Shown one piece after another: positions 1-8,146 of a stretch of DNA of 64,000 bases. Position 1 is the stretch's first letter, and every line of letters begins with the position of its first letter. The notes beneath the pieces are model-generated. The model was not told where the DNA came from. It saw nothing but the letters and a program-made list of their open reading frames with translations, and searched no databases. Source of the DNA: Rhizobium sp. 18055 (GTDB lineage Bacteria > Pseudomonadota > Alphaproteobacteria > Rhizobiales > Rhizobiaceae); NCBI RefSeq assembly GCF_902706285.1, contig NZ_CACSKD010000003.1, forward strand, positions 186,001-250,000. The letters run 5' to 3'. The position numbers and the translations under genes are program-made.

Positions 1-1
1 G

Positions 2-472
2 CGCCTGTCGAAGGCCTTCGATCGCAACACCACGCTGTTGATCGCCACGCACCGCTACAGCATGCTGGATCTGGTCGATCGCCTGATCGTCATCGACAAG
101 GGCCGCATCATCGCCGATGGCCCGAAGCAGGCCGTCATCGAGGCCATGCAGCGCAAGCCGCAGGCACCGGTAGCAACACAGGCACCTGCACCTGCTCAAG
201 CACAGGCCCCAGCGCCTGCAATGGCTGCACGGCAGGCTCCCGTCACTCCTGTGGCCATGTCGGTTGCGCCAGTGACCTCGGTTGCGCCAGTGACCTCGGT
301 TGCGCCAGTGACCTCGGTTGCGCCCCTAACGTCGGTAGCCCCCGTTGCTCCGGTGCAGCGGCCGTCCATGCAGCCAATGCCGATCGCCTCGGTGCTGACA
401 GGCGCGCCCGTCGCCCCATCGGCGCCAGCCGCCAACGTGATGCCTTTGAACCCCGCAGTGAAGGTGTCATGA
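2..472 (+). CDS. Type I secretion ABC transporter ATPase, C-terminal part (5' truncated by window edge)
   Basis: Only the end of the nucleotide-binding domain is present. The motif IATHRYSML carries the H-loop histidine that contacts ATP gamma-phosphate, and it is followed by the usual closing strand [16 protein letters not shown]. The gene overlaps the HlyD-family gene by the ATGA at 469-472, the normal arrangement of exporter ATPase and adaptor in type I secretion, so the missing N-terminal part should carry the membrane domain and perhaps a degenerate C39 domain. After the ABC domain comes an unusual tail of about 100 residues rich in Pro, Ala and Val with SVAPVT repeats, which ordinary LapB/HlyB-type ATPases lack. 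Substrate unknown. Confidence 0.85.
   Translation, partial: RLSKAFDRNTTLLIATHRYSMLDLVDRLIVIDKGRIIADGPKQAVIEAMQRKPQAPVATQAPAPAQAQAPAPAMAARQAPVTPVAMSVAPVTSVAPVTSVAPVTSVAPLTSVAPVAPVQRPSMQPMPIASVLTGAPVAPSAPAANVMPLNPAVKVS
261..350 (+). repeat. 18-bp tandem repeat inside the ABC ATPase tail
   Basis: Three identical copies of CGGTTGCGCCAGTGACCT (261-278, 279-296, 297-314) are followed by two diverged copies (315-332, 333-350). They encode the SVAPVT hexapeptide repeats, and since 18 is a multiple of three, copy-number change would keep the frame. Confidence 0.9.
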
Positions 473-1758
473 GCAACCACCACGACAACCCTCCCTTCCT
501 CGCACGCGGCATTCTCGGCCTCGTGGCGCTGGTTATTGCCAGCTTCGTCGCCTGGGCGGCGATTGCCAAGATCAACGAGATCGCCCGCGGCGAAGGCAAG
601 GTCATACCGGTCTCCAAGACCCAGATCATCCAGTCGTCGGAACCGGGCGTCGTCCAGCAGATCGCCGTCGTCCTCGGCCAGGTCGTGCGCAAGGGCCAGC
701 TGCTGGTCCAGCTCGACAACACCACCACCACCTCGACGCTCGGCGAGTCCGTTGCCAAGGCCCGCGCGCTCGGCGCCAAGGTTGCCCGCCTGAAGCTCGA
801 GGAAGACGGCAAATACGACGTGCCGTATATCTGCCCGGACGATGTCCTGGCCGTCGCCAAGGACGTCTGCGCCAACGAAGCCCAGCTGTTTGCCGCCGAC
901 CGCGCCAGCTATAACAACAAGCTCGGCGTGCTGCAGGAGCGTGTCCGCCAGCGCGAAAACGAACTCAGCGAAGCCCATGCCAATATCGACCGGCTGGTGC
1001 AGAACATCGACGGCGCCCAGCGCCAGTACGACCTGATCCATCCGCTGGCCCAGAAGAAGCTGGTCGCCCAGACCGAAGTGCTGAAGGTCGAGCGTGATCT
1101 CACCGATCAGCAGGGCCAGCTCAAGGTCTACCAGGAAAGCATCGACCGCCTGCAGGCCGCCGTGCAGGAAGCCACGCTGCAGCTCGGCGATCTGGCGCTC
1201 GAACTGCGCCAGCAGGCGCTGACCGACAAGGCGCAGGCGCTGGCTGAATTGTCCGTCGTCGGCGAAACCGTTCGAGGTGCCTCCGACCGCGTCAAGCGCA
1301 CCGACATCCGCTCGCCTGTCGACGGCATCGTCAACACGCTCGAGGTCAACACCATCGGCGCCTATGTCGATCCCGGCCGCGTCATTGCCGGCATCGTCCC
1401 GACCGCCGACGTGCTCTTGGTCGAAGCCAAGATCTCGCCGCGCGACGTCGCCTTCATCCGCCGCGGCCAGCCGGCGATCGTCAAGGTCACGGCTTACGAC
1501 TTCTCGATCTTCGGCGGCCTCGAAGGCATCGTCGAAAACATCTCGGCAGATAGTCTGGTCGAGAAGGAAAAGGGCGAGACCTACTATCTCGTCCAGGTGA
1601 AGACCGACAAGTCCGAGCTCGAGCGTGACGGCAAGAGCTATCCGATCATCCCCGGCATGGTCGCCTCGGTCGAGATCATGACCGGCAGCAAGACCGTCCT
1701 CAGCTACCTGATGAAGCCGATCAACAAGGCGCGCACCGAAGCGCTGACGGAGCGCTGA
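469..1758 (+). CDS. HlyD-family membrane fusion protein of a type I secretion system
   Basis: This is the periplasmic adaptor that links the inner-membrane ABC exporter to a TolC-type outer-membrane channel. The 429 residues show a short cytoplasmic N-terminus, one membrane anchor (about residues 12-34), a half lipoyl domain with [15 protein letters not shown] and [10 protein letters not shown], a long helical coiled-coil hairpin (about 90-260), then the second lipoyl half ([13 protein letters not shown]) and a C-terminal beta-barrel ([19 protein letters not shown]). Size and order match LapC/HlyD-type adaptors. It starts on the stop of the ATPase gene and is followed 3 bp later by the next gene, so the three are one transcription unit. 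No substrate adhesin or outer-membrane partner is in the window. Confidence 0.93.
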   Translation: MSNHHDNPPFLARGILGLVALVIASFVAWAAIAKINEIARGEGKVIPVSKTQIIQSSEPGVVQQIAVVLGQVVRKGQLLVQLDNTTTTSTLGESVAKARALGAKVARLKLEEDGKYDVPYICPDDVLAVAKDVCANEAQLFAADRASYNNKLGVLQERVRQRENELSEAHANIDRLVQNIDGAQRQYDLIHPLAQKKLVAQTEVLKVERDLTDQQGQLKVYQESIDRLQAAVQEATLQLGDLALELRQQALTDKAQALAELSVVGETVRGASDRVKRTDIRSPVDGIVNTLEVNTIGAYVDPGRVIAGIVPTADVLLVEAKISPRDVAFIRRGQPAIVKVTAYDFSIFGGLEGIVENISADSLVEKEKGETYYLVQVKTDKSELERDGKSYPIIPGMVASVEIMTGSKTVLSYLMKPINKARTEALTER

Positions 1759-1760
1759 CC

Positions 1761-2420
1761 ATGCTGATCGTCAAGCCCGGCGCCACCGACGCGAGCGACC
1801 TCGATCCGACCGACGAGCAGCTGCCTGCCATCGATGCCGAAGAGATCGAGCCGCGTTTCCGTGCCGTGCTCGGTCGTGGTGGCGAGCGCCGCGGCATTCG
1901 CCTCGAGCGGATCTACTGGGACGGCCTCGGCCGCATGTCGACCGCGGGCAAGATGTCGACCGCCGATCTGGTGCACTACACCGCCGCGCAGATGCCCGAA
2001 TCCGGCAATCTCGCCTCGCTGCTGCGGGTGCTCAGCTTGAAGTGGGCGCTGCGCCGGCTGGATACGGTCGAGGACATCTCCTCGCTCGCCAATGTCAACG
2101 CCATCATCCAGGCCTCGCCATCGCCGACCATTCTCCTGACGCATGAGAAGAAGGTGCAGCTGTTCAACGATGCCTTCCTGTCGATGCTGCGCCAGCGCCT
2201 GCCGCTCGGCGATCTCGCGCAACTGACCAAGAGCCTGCGCTTTTCGATCGACACCCAGATCGAGGAAGCCATCGCCACCTTGACCCGCAACAAGGGCAAG
2301 ACGCTGAACACCGGCTTCAGCATTACCGTCGGCACACAGACCATGAAGGGCCAGATCAACCTGGCGCTGGCCCCGACGCATGAAAAATCGATGCTGATCG
2401 GCTACATCTCCCGCTATTAG
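1761..2420 (+). CDS. Ribbon-helix-helix plus PAS-like domain protein
   Basis: A 219-residue soluble protein starting 2 bp after the HlyD gene. Residues about 44-100 ([16 protein letters not shown] ... [18 protein letters not shown]) look like the RHH_4 ribbon-helix-helix family, with the typical strand SIRLE.iyWd and the closing NLaS.LRV helix. Residues about 112-219 ([24 protein letters not shown]) read as a degenerate PAS fold of the kind that senses a ligand or dimerises. Arginine-rich strand one and the N-terminal acidic stretch support a DNA-binding or partner-binding regulator. Because it is tightly coupled to the exporter genes, a role in regulating secretion or the adhesin is inferred, not shown. 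Confidence 0.6.
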   Translation: MLIVKPGATDASDLDPTDEQLPAIDAEEIEPRFRAVLGRGGERRGIRLERIYWDGLGRMSTAGKMSTADLVHYTAAQMPESGNLASLLRVLSLKWALRRLDTVEDISSLANVNAIIQASPSPTILLTHEKKVQLFNDAFLSMLRQRLPLGDLAQLTKSLRFSIDTQIEEAIATLTRNKGKTLNTGFSITVGTQTMKGQINLALAPTHEKSMLIGYISRY

Positions 2421-2442
2421 GCGGGGTGGCCGGAACCGGTCG

Positions 2443-2835
2443 CTAATCCTCGGTTCGACCCAGGTTTTCACGATCGCGCTCGTATCGCCGCCGCAGCGGA
2501 AACGGCGGCAACCACGCTTCGCGACGGATGGTCCAGAGCTCGTAGCTCGGCTGCAGCTGGTCCGGCGCATCCAGTGACCCGAGGTTGACCTCGACTTCAT
2601 CGCCGCTGCGCCCGAACACCGAAGAGCCGCAGCGCTGGCAGAAATGCCGCCCGCGATAGTCCCCTGTCTCGCCATCCACGGTCACCGCGTCGGCAGGGAA
2701 GATCGCCGAGGCGTGGAACAGCGCCCCATGATGCTTGCGGCAATCCAGGCAATGACAGATGCCGACCCGGTAGGGCTGCCCCGTCGCCACGATCCTGACA
2801 TTGCCGCACAGGCAACCGCCGGTGAACTGGTCCAT
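2443..2835 (-). CDS. GFA / CENP-V family zinc protein
   Basis: A 130-residue protein of the glutathione-dependent formaldehyde-activating enzyme (GFA) family. Zinc ligands are visible: GGCLCGNVRI near the start, CHCLDCRK at about residues 28-35 and FCQRCGSSVF near residue 68. The middle strand pattern and the C-terminal EAWLPPFPL are typical. Most members are annotated from homology only, and formaldehyde or S-hydroxymethylglutathione chemistry has been shown for few, so the substrate is open. The gene stands alone, convergent with the preceding RHH/PAS gene. Confidence 0.85.
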   Translation of the reverse strand: MDQFTGGCLCGNVRIVATGQPYRVGICHCLDCRKHHGALFHASAIFPADAVTVDGETGDYRGRHFCQRCGSSVFGRSGDEVEVNLGSLDAPDQLQPSYELWTIRREAWLPPFPLRRRYERDRENLGRTED

Positions 2836-2973
2836 GCCGCGTCTCCTCCCTAGACAGATGATCGCGATAGATAGTGCTCAGCAGCCTCGCGACAATTTCC
2901 TGCTGCGGAATGAGGGGAGCACACCACTCGCAGAAACTTTCCAGGGGAGGGCGGATATTGTCCCTATAAATAT

Positions 2974-3032
2974 ATTCACCCATATGGTTGACTAATAATC
3001 GGGAATACGTATATTCAACCGCATGGGTGAAT
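2974..3032. promoter_or_regulatory. Paired ArsR-type operators
   Basis: Two copies of one imperfect dyad (pattern ATTCA-n-CC-n4-GG-n-TGA) lie at 2974-2991 (ATTCACCCATATGGTTGA) and, inverted, at 3015-3032 (TCAACCGCATGGGTGAAT). The second ends 3 bp before the chosen ArsR start. Position and dyad style fit autoregulation by the adjacent ArsR protein. Confidence 0.7.
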
Positions 3033-3035
3033 GAA

Positions 3036-3359
3036 ATGGATGAAGATGCACTGTCACTGATCCTGAAGGCCGCGGGGGATACCACGCGGCGGCAGATTCT
3101 GACGCTCCTCGTACAGGAGGGGGCGTTGCGGGTGACGGCATTGGCAGCTCATTTCGACATGTCCCTGAACTCCGTCTCCAAGCATATCAAGGTGCTGGAG
3201 GAGGCAGGGCTGGTCACCCGGCGTACTTTGGGCCGCGAGCATTTCATTGCCGCGGAGCTTGAGCCGTTGAAACTGACTGAACACTGGTTCGCGCAACTGA
3301 AGTCGATATGGGAGCTGCGCCTCGCGGCGTTGGAGGAACTACTCGTTTCAAAGGAGTGA
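3036..3359 (+). CDS. ArsR-family winged-helix transcriptional regulator
   Basis: A 107-residue regulator: ILKAAGDTTRRQILTLL opens the winged helix, and the recognition helix is MSLNSVSKHIKVLEEAGLV. An upstream in-frame ATG at 2988 would place 16 residues inside the operator repeats, so the ATG at 3036 is preferred. No cysteine-rich metal site is visible. The SRPBCC/AHSA1 gene begins 4 bp after its stop, a pair widely found in bacteria in which the ArsR protein represses its own operon and the SRPBCC partner binds a hydrophobic ligand. Autoregulation is inferred from the dyads just upstream. Confidence 0.9.
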   Translation: MDEDALSLILKAAGDTTRRQILTLLVQEGALRVTALAAHFDMSLNSVSKHIKVLEEAGLVTRRTLGREHFIAAELEPLKLTEHWFAQLKSIWELRLAALEELLVSKE

Positions 3360-3363
3360 AGTC

Positions 3364-3792
3364 ATGTCCGAGCTTGAACTGACCGTAAGCCGCAAGATCG
3401 CAGCCTCGCGCGAGAAGATATTCAACGCCTGGCTTTCGCCCGCCACCTTGGCGAAATTCATGAAGACGCCGAACGGCGATTTCGACGCGAAGAACGTCAG
3501 CACCGATCCGGTCAAGGGTGGCCGCTTCCAGATCATGATGGTGACCGCCGAACGCGAGATCCCGCATGCCGGCACCTACCTGGAAATCGACCCCTATGCG
3601 CGCCTCTCCTTCACCTGGGAATCGCCGCACTCGCTCGATGACAGCGTGGTCACCATCGACCTCAGGGAGATCGACGCCGACACCACCGAACTGACGCTGC
3701 ACCAGGTGAAATTCCGCAGCGAGGGTGCCCGCGACGGCCATATCCAGGGCTGGACCTCGATCCTCGGCGAACTCGACAAGCTGATAGGCTGA
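3364..3792 (+). CDS. SRPBCC / AHSA1-family protein
   Basis: A 142-residue START-like (SRPBCC) domain protein of the AHSA1 type. It opens with LTVSRKIAASREKIFNAWL and has the family's VKGGRFQIMM, the YLEIDPYARLSFTWE strand pair and the closing helix GWTSILGELDKLI. The fold makes a deep hydrophobic pocket, and no catalytic residues are evident. It is translationally close to the ArsR gene upstream and probably shares its promoter. The ligand cannot be told from sequence. Confidence 0.88.
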   Translation: MSELELTVSRKIAASREKIFNAWLSPATLAKFMKTPNGDFDAKNVSTDPVKGGRFQIMMVTAEREIPHAGTYLEIDPYARLSFTWESPHSLDDSVVTIDLREIDADTTELTLHQVKFRSEGARDGHIQGWTSILGELDKLIG

Positions 3793-3798
3793 ACGGCC

Positions 3799-3834
3799 AC
3801 AATGCCGGGCGGGACACGTCTCGCCTGGCATTGT
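3799..3834. terminator. Bidirectional hairpin between convergent genes
   Basis: ACAATGCC (3799-3806) pairs with GGCATTGT (3827-3834), and most of the interior also pairs. It sits between the AHSA1 gene and the oppositely oriented M23 peptidase gene. There is no strong T-tract, so efficiency is uncertain. Confidence 0.6.
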
Positions 3835-3860
3835 AATGACAGCGCGCCGCACCGCCGCGC

Positions 3861-5051
3861 TCAGTCGAAATCAACCACCTCGTTGTTCAAAGGCAGCGCC
3901 GCCTTGCGCTTGCCGCTCAGCCTGTTGTCGATCACCGCCGGCTTCCCGTCCTCGATCGCATCGTCGCCGCCTTCTGCAAGCACGCCCTCGCTGGAAAACC
4001 GGGTGAACACGAAAGGCAGCCCGTTGGCGTTCAGCGGCGAGGGGCCGTCCATGATGTGGAAATGCAGATGCGGCGCCGTCGAATTGCCGGTGTTGCCGAG
4101 CAGTCCGATCACGTCGCCCGTCTTGACCCGATCGCCGAGCTTCACCTTCAGGCTGCCACGCTGCAAATGGGCGTAAAAGGCGAAATTGCCGCCGCCGATA
4201 TCGATCACCAGCATGTTGCCGCCGATACTCTCGGTGGTGATCCCCTTGGCATCCTCGCCCGGCACCTGCTCGTCGGTCGCGTCGTAGAGGTTGACCACGG
4301 TACCGGCCGCTGCGGCATGGATCGGCGCGCCGTAATAGGCATAGCTCGAAAGCTTGGAGGCATCGCCGGTATAGACCCGCTTCTCGTCGTCGAGCTGCAG
4401 CCAGTCGATCGCGAAGCGCTCCGGCACCCGAAGCTGGCCGTCGATCGACATGATGGCGCCGCGGTGCGAGGTGATGCTGTCGCAGCAGCCATTGACGGCG
4501 ACCCACCCTTTGCCGCGCAACGGCGGCGCAACGGAGACGGCTGGTTTTGCGATCGTGGTGCCGGCGCCCGTAAAGGTGAAGGTTGCGGGCAACGGCGCAT
4601 CCTTCGGCATCGCCATGGGCTTGCCGTCGGTTCCCGCGCTCTGCCGCGTCGCCGTCACCTCGGCCAGCACCTGCTTCGGCAACGCCGCCTCTTTGGCGAA
4701 GCTCACGTCCATCAGCACCACCGCCGATCCGCCGGGCGAAAGCATCCGTCCGGCGGTGCTGAAGGCCTTCGTCATCGCTGTGAGCTGGTCGCCCTCGATG
4801 GCCCACAGGCTTCGTCCGTGGCTGTCGACCGCCTGCACCTTGTCGAGCGTCACAAACAGATCGCTCGGATTGACCACCAGCAACTCATAGGCGAGATGCA
4901 CCCGGCCATCGGCGCCCAGCACAGGATGGGGCGCGCTGATCGGGCGGACCGCAATGGAGCTGAAGATTTCATCGGGTTTGAGCGATTGGGCAACCGCGCC
5001 GGAGGCAAGGAATAACGCCGCGGCGGCGGCAAGACTTGGCCATATGCGCAT
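3861..5051 (-). CDS. Exported M23-family (LytM) metallopeptidase
   Basis: About 396 residues with a signal peptide (MRIWPSLAAAAALFLASG, cleavage after AVA). The C-terminal third is a LytM domain: LGDRVKTGDVIGLLGNTGN followed by the zinc motif APHLHFHIMDG. The canonical HxGxD first zinc motif is not obvious, and a SHRGA ... FAIDW arrangement may supply it. The N-terminal half is an immunoglobulin-like or unknown region. The ATG at 5051 is chosen because GGGAGG sits 5 bp upstream, while the earlier ATG at 5075 lacks a ribosome site. Likely acts in the periplasm on peptidoglycan cross-links, but a non-catalytic role is possible. Confidence 0.85.
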   Translation of the reverse strand: MRIWPSLAAAAALFLASGAVAQSLKPDEIFSSIAVRPISAPHPVLGADGRVHLAYELLVVNPSDLFVTLDKVQAVDSHGRSLWAIEGDQLTAMTKAFSTAGRMLSPGGSAVVLMDVSFAKEAALPKQVLAEVTATRQSAGTDGKPMAMPKDAPLPATFTFTGAGTTIAKPAVSVAPPLRGKGWVAVNGCCDSITSHRGAIMSIDGQLRVPERFAIDWLQLDDEKRVYTGDASKLSSYAYYGAPIHAAAAGTVVNLYDATDEQVPGEDAKGITTESIGGNMLVIDIGGGNFAFYAHLQRGSLKVKLGDRVKTGDVIGLLGNTGNSTAPHLHFHIMDGPSPLNANGLPFVFTRFSSEGVLAEGGDDAIEDGKPAVIDNRLSGKRKAALPLNNEVVDFD

Positions 5052-5348
5052 GACACCTCCCGACATGCCGATCACCTGACCGCGCGCGGTGGCGGTGGAT
5101 GCGGCAATGGATTGCTGTTTGGCATTTCAAGGCTGGCGGACGCTGCGGTCCGTATATCGGCCTCTCAATATCGTCCGGTTTTGCCAAATGCGCAACGTTC
5201 GAAAGCCAATGTCGTCAGGGCAGGAACCACCAGGCCCCATCCGCAAACAATGAAGCCGCCAGCGATGCAGCGCCGGCGGCTTCGGCTTCGGTATCGAAGC
5301 GGGTTGCGGGAGGAGGATAAATCCCGTCTCTCGCCATTGCTCTTCTTC

Positions 5349-6332
5349 TCAGAAGGCAACGCCTTCGCCTGGCGCTACCTTTTCGATCGGCATGGCGGAG
5401 GCCATCTGGCTGCCGCCGACGCGGGAGCCGTGCAGGTAGCCCTTGCCACCGGCGATCGAGTAAAGCGGCATGTAGTCAGGCAATCTGCTGTCGACGAGAA
5501 CGTCGTCGCGCATGTTGTCGAGAATGAAGTGGTTGCCACCGGCCGAGACCGACAGGATGGCGTGATAGAAGTGGCGCTTCTGGTCGAACAGCACGACCAC
5601 CGCCATGTCCTTCAGATCGACGCCCTCGGCATGCAGCGCCGCCATCTTCAGGATCGCGAAATCCTCGCAATCGCCCTGCTGGCGCTTTAGCGTTTCGGAT
5701 GGGCTCGCCCAGTAATCGGCCACCTTGTAGGTGTCGATGTCGCGGGCGTAGCGGATCGTGTGGTTGATGGTGCTGTTGACCGAATTCATCTTGTCGCGCA
5801 GCGAAGCCTGCGACGTCTTTGTGAAGGCGGCCTTGATGGCGACCACGGCATCGGTGCATTTGCCGGCGCCGCAGGAAATCGCCGTTCCATCGGTCATCTC
5901 CTCGAGCGAAGGCGCCAGTCGCTTCAGCGCTGCAAGACGCTTGAACGGGATGGCGACAGAGCCGAACACGGCGCCGTCGCTCGCAGCCGCCGCGATCGAC
6001 GGGCGGGTCGCAGGCTTAACGGATGCGGTGGTCTCGGGGCTCCAGGCGGCCGTTGCCGGCTGCATCGACTGCTTCAGTGCAGCAACATTGATCGAGCCGA
6101 GCGCACGGATGATGCCGCGCCCTGCAAGCCCAAACATGTCGGCAATGCCGCCAACGGTCACGCTGCGCGTCATCTGGCGTGCGGCACTGTCTGGAATATA
6201 GGTGGAGTAAGAGGCGATAGAAAGTTCTGTATTATAGAGTACAGATGCCGATGCGCGGTCGCATGAAAAAGAAGAGATTGCTGATATCAGCGCGATGAAA
6301 GCAATTTTTTTTGTTTTTATTGTTGCGGTCAC
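5349..6332 (-). CDS. Transglutaminase-like periplasmic cysteine protease (BTLCP / LapG-type, DUF920)
   Basis: The catalytic triad of the bacterial transglutaminase-like cysteine proteinases is intact: QQGDCEDFAILK carries Cys, YHAILSV carries His and FILDNM carries Asp. LapG of this family cleaves the N-terminal retention module of type I-secreted adhesins. Finding one about 3 kb from a type I exporter fits that role but does not prove it. An N-terminal signal segment (KKIAFIALISAISSFS) follows GTG codons at 6350 and 6332; neither has a good ribosome site and 6332 is preferred. Between signal and catalytic domain lies an atypical 150-residue Ala/Ser-rich region. Codons near the start are AT-rich. 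Divergent from the lipoprotein gene. Confidence 0.85.
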   Translation of the reverse strand: MTATIKTKKIAFIALISAISSFSCDRASASVLYNTELSIASYSTYIPDSAARQMTRSVTVGGIADMFGLAGRGIIRALGSINVAALKQSMQPATAAWSPETTASVKPATRPSIAAAASDGAVFGSVAIPFKRLAALKRLAPSLEEMTDGTAISCGAGKCTDAVVAIKAAFTKTSQASLRDKMNSVNSTINHTIRYARDIDTYKVADYWASPSETLKRQQGDCEDFAILKMAALHAEGVDLKDMAVVVLFDQKRHFYHAILSVSAGGNHFILDNMRDDVLVDSRLPDYMPLYSIAGGKGYLHGSRVGGSQMASAMPIEKVAPGEGVAF

Positions 6333-6560
6333 GGGATTTAATGTCTCCACTTGTTGGGAGAAATCTACCGGACAGCGATAAACATCGGGTTTGGAAGCAT
6401 AGATAACTCGGAACAAAGTTATCCACTCAAAAAAGCAGAAAATTTTAGCTTTTCCGTCAACCAAGTTTGGGGGAAGGGTTTGCTTTCGCAGAGTGCCTAT
6501 GCAGATATGAAATCGACAAATGGCCGCGCAGAACGGCGACAATTCGTGTGGGGGAAGCCC

Positions 6561-7793
6561 GTGACAGTTCAATGGAAAGCGCAGGCGCAAAGCCCGCATG
6601 GTTTACGTCGCCTCGTTCCCGGCGCCAGCACCGGCGCGCGGGCCATCAGAACGCTGCTGCTTCTCTCGGTCATCCTTTCCTGCGGCGCGCTGACAGCCTG
6701 TCAGTCCGATGTCGATGGCATCGCCAAGAACGTCAAGACCAATGACATCAAGCCGCCCTCCAGTGATGTCGAAGAAAGCTTCGGCGAGAATGGCGTTGAA
6801 ATCACGGTGTTGATGCAGAAGGGATCGACCGGTCTCTACGAAGGTCCGTCGCGCGATGTCAGGGATGGTGCCGCACTCGGCATCGGCGAACTCGGCGCTA
6901 ACCAGGCCTTCGTCAAGGTGGTCGATATATCGAGCGCCGCCGCCGTGCCCGCCGCCATCGCCGCTGCCAGGGGCAGAAACTCCGCACTTCTGGTCAGCTA
7001 CCTGCCGCCGGCCACGACAGCGGCCATCGCCGCCATGCCGTCGGATCAGCGCCCGGCGCTGCTCAATCTCGGCGCTTCGGTGCCGGCCACGACGGGCAAT
7101 GTCTATAACCTCGTCTCCGATGAAATCGACAGCGCACTGGAAGGCGTGCGGGCCGCCTTTGCCAGCGGCCACAAGAAGGTTCTCGTCTTTGCCCAGCGCG
7201 ACCTGCCGCAGGCAGCCGATCAGAAGCTTGCCGACGCCATTCGCGCATCCGGCGGCACCTTTATCGGCATTGCCCGCTACGACCTCACCGATGCCGCAGC
7301 GGCCGCTGCCGTGCAGGCCAGCAAGCCGCAGCTGCAGACAGCCGATACCGTGCTGATCCTCGGCCGCACCGCGATCACCACCACCATCGAGGGCGCCATC
7401 AAGGCCGGCGGCCAGAGCAATCTCAACTTCATCGGCACCAGCGCCTGGCCACCGCAGACCTACAGGGAGCCGACGGCCAACGGCACGCTGATCGCCATGG
7501 TCGAGCCGGAAGGCGCGTCGCTGATATCGGAGCGCTACCAGCGCCACTACAAGCGCCCGCTCTCCACCGACGCCGCCTATGGCTACGACGCCATCGCCAT
7601 CGCCTCCGGCATCATCCGCACCAAGGGCGCCGCCGGGCTCAACGCCGAGACGCTGACCAGCAAGCTCGGCTTCCGCGGCGTCACCGGCCTGTTCCGCCTG
7701 ACGCCCTCCGGCCAGGCCGACCGCCGCCTCAGCCTCTACGCCATCAGCGGCGGCAAGCTGAACGTACTGGCCGCGGCGCCCGCCTCGTTCTGA
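6561..7793 (+). CDS. Periplasmic-binding-protein-like lipoprotein (LppC / penicillin-binding-protein-activator type)
   Basis: About 410 residues. A hydrophobic signal (IRTLLLLSVILSCG) ends in the lipobox LTAC, so the mature protein should be lipid-anchored. The body is a type I periplasmic-binding fold of the Leu/Ile/Val receptor class: VLMQKGSTGLYEGPSRDVRDG at the first lobe, LLVSYLPPATTAAI, VLVFAQRDL, YDAIAIASGIIRTKG at the hinge. The GTG at 6561 is used because GGGGGAAG lies just upstream, and the first ATG far upstream overlaps the divergent promoter. No permease genes are nearby, so an LpoA/LppC-like cell-wall role or a sensory role is as likely as transport. Confidence 0.75.
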   Translation: MTVQWKAQAQSPHGLRRLVPGASTGARAIRTLLLLSVILSCGALTACQSDVDGIAKNVKTNDIKPPSSDVEESFGENGVEITVLMQKGSTGLYEGPSRDVRDGAALGIGELGANQAFVKVVDISSAAAVPAAIAAARGRNSALLVSYLPPATTAAIAAMPSDQRPALLNLGASVPATTGNVYNLVSDEIDSALEGVRAAFASGHKKVLVFAQRDLPQAADQKLADAIRASGGTFIGIARYDLTDAAAAAAVQASKPQLQTADTVLILGRTAITTTIEGAIKAGGQSNLNFIGTSAWPPQTYREPTANGTLIAMVEPEGASLISERYQRHYKRPLSTDAAYGYDAIAIASGIIRTKGAAGLNAETLTSKLGFRGVTGLFRLTPSGQADRRLSLYAISGGKLNVLAAAPASF

Positions 7794-7892
7794 CCGGTCG
7801 TCCGCGGGGTGGACGCGTCAACGTTTTTTGGCGGCATCAATGCATTTGGCCCGGGCGATCCTCGCAACGCTGCATTTCCGGCGACGTGCTTA

Positions 7893-8007
7893 GATCCTCG
7901 GCACAAGGCCGAGGATGACGCCGAGAGCTGGAATGCTCAGTAATTTCAGTTGCTTAGAGGAGGAGTCGACATTCACGACCGTCATCCTCGGGCTTGTCCC
8001 GAGGATC
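7893..8007. repeat. MITE-like element: palindromic 28-bp ends in inverted orientation
   Basis: The 28-bp ends at 7893-7920 and 7980-8007 are inverted copies of each other with only two differences, and those two restore pairing within each end. Each end is itself a hairpin: ATCCTCGGC-acaag-GCCGAGGAT and ATCCTCGGG-cttgt-CCCGAGGAT. The 59-bp centre shows no gene. It lies between convergent genes, and the 7794-8146 gap holds nothing else recognisable. Confidence 0.75.
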
Positions 8008-8146
8008 TGCTGACGTCCCCAAAACCAATCGGTTGATGGATGTCGCGACAGGCCCAAGCACAACGACAGCATCATTGACGGCTCGGTTATCAGCCAAACC
8101 CACGGCACGAGACCGCCGCCCGTCTCTCCTCCCGCATCATCCCGCC

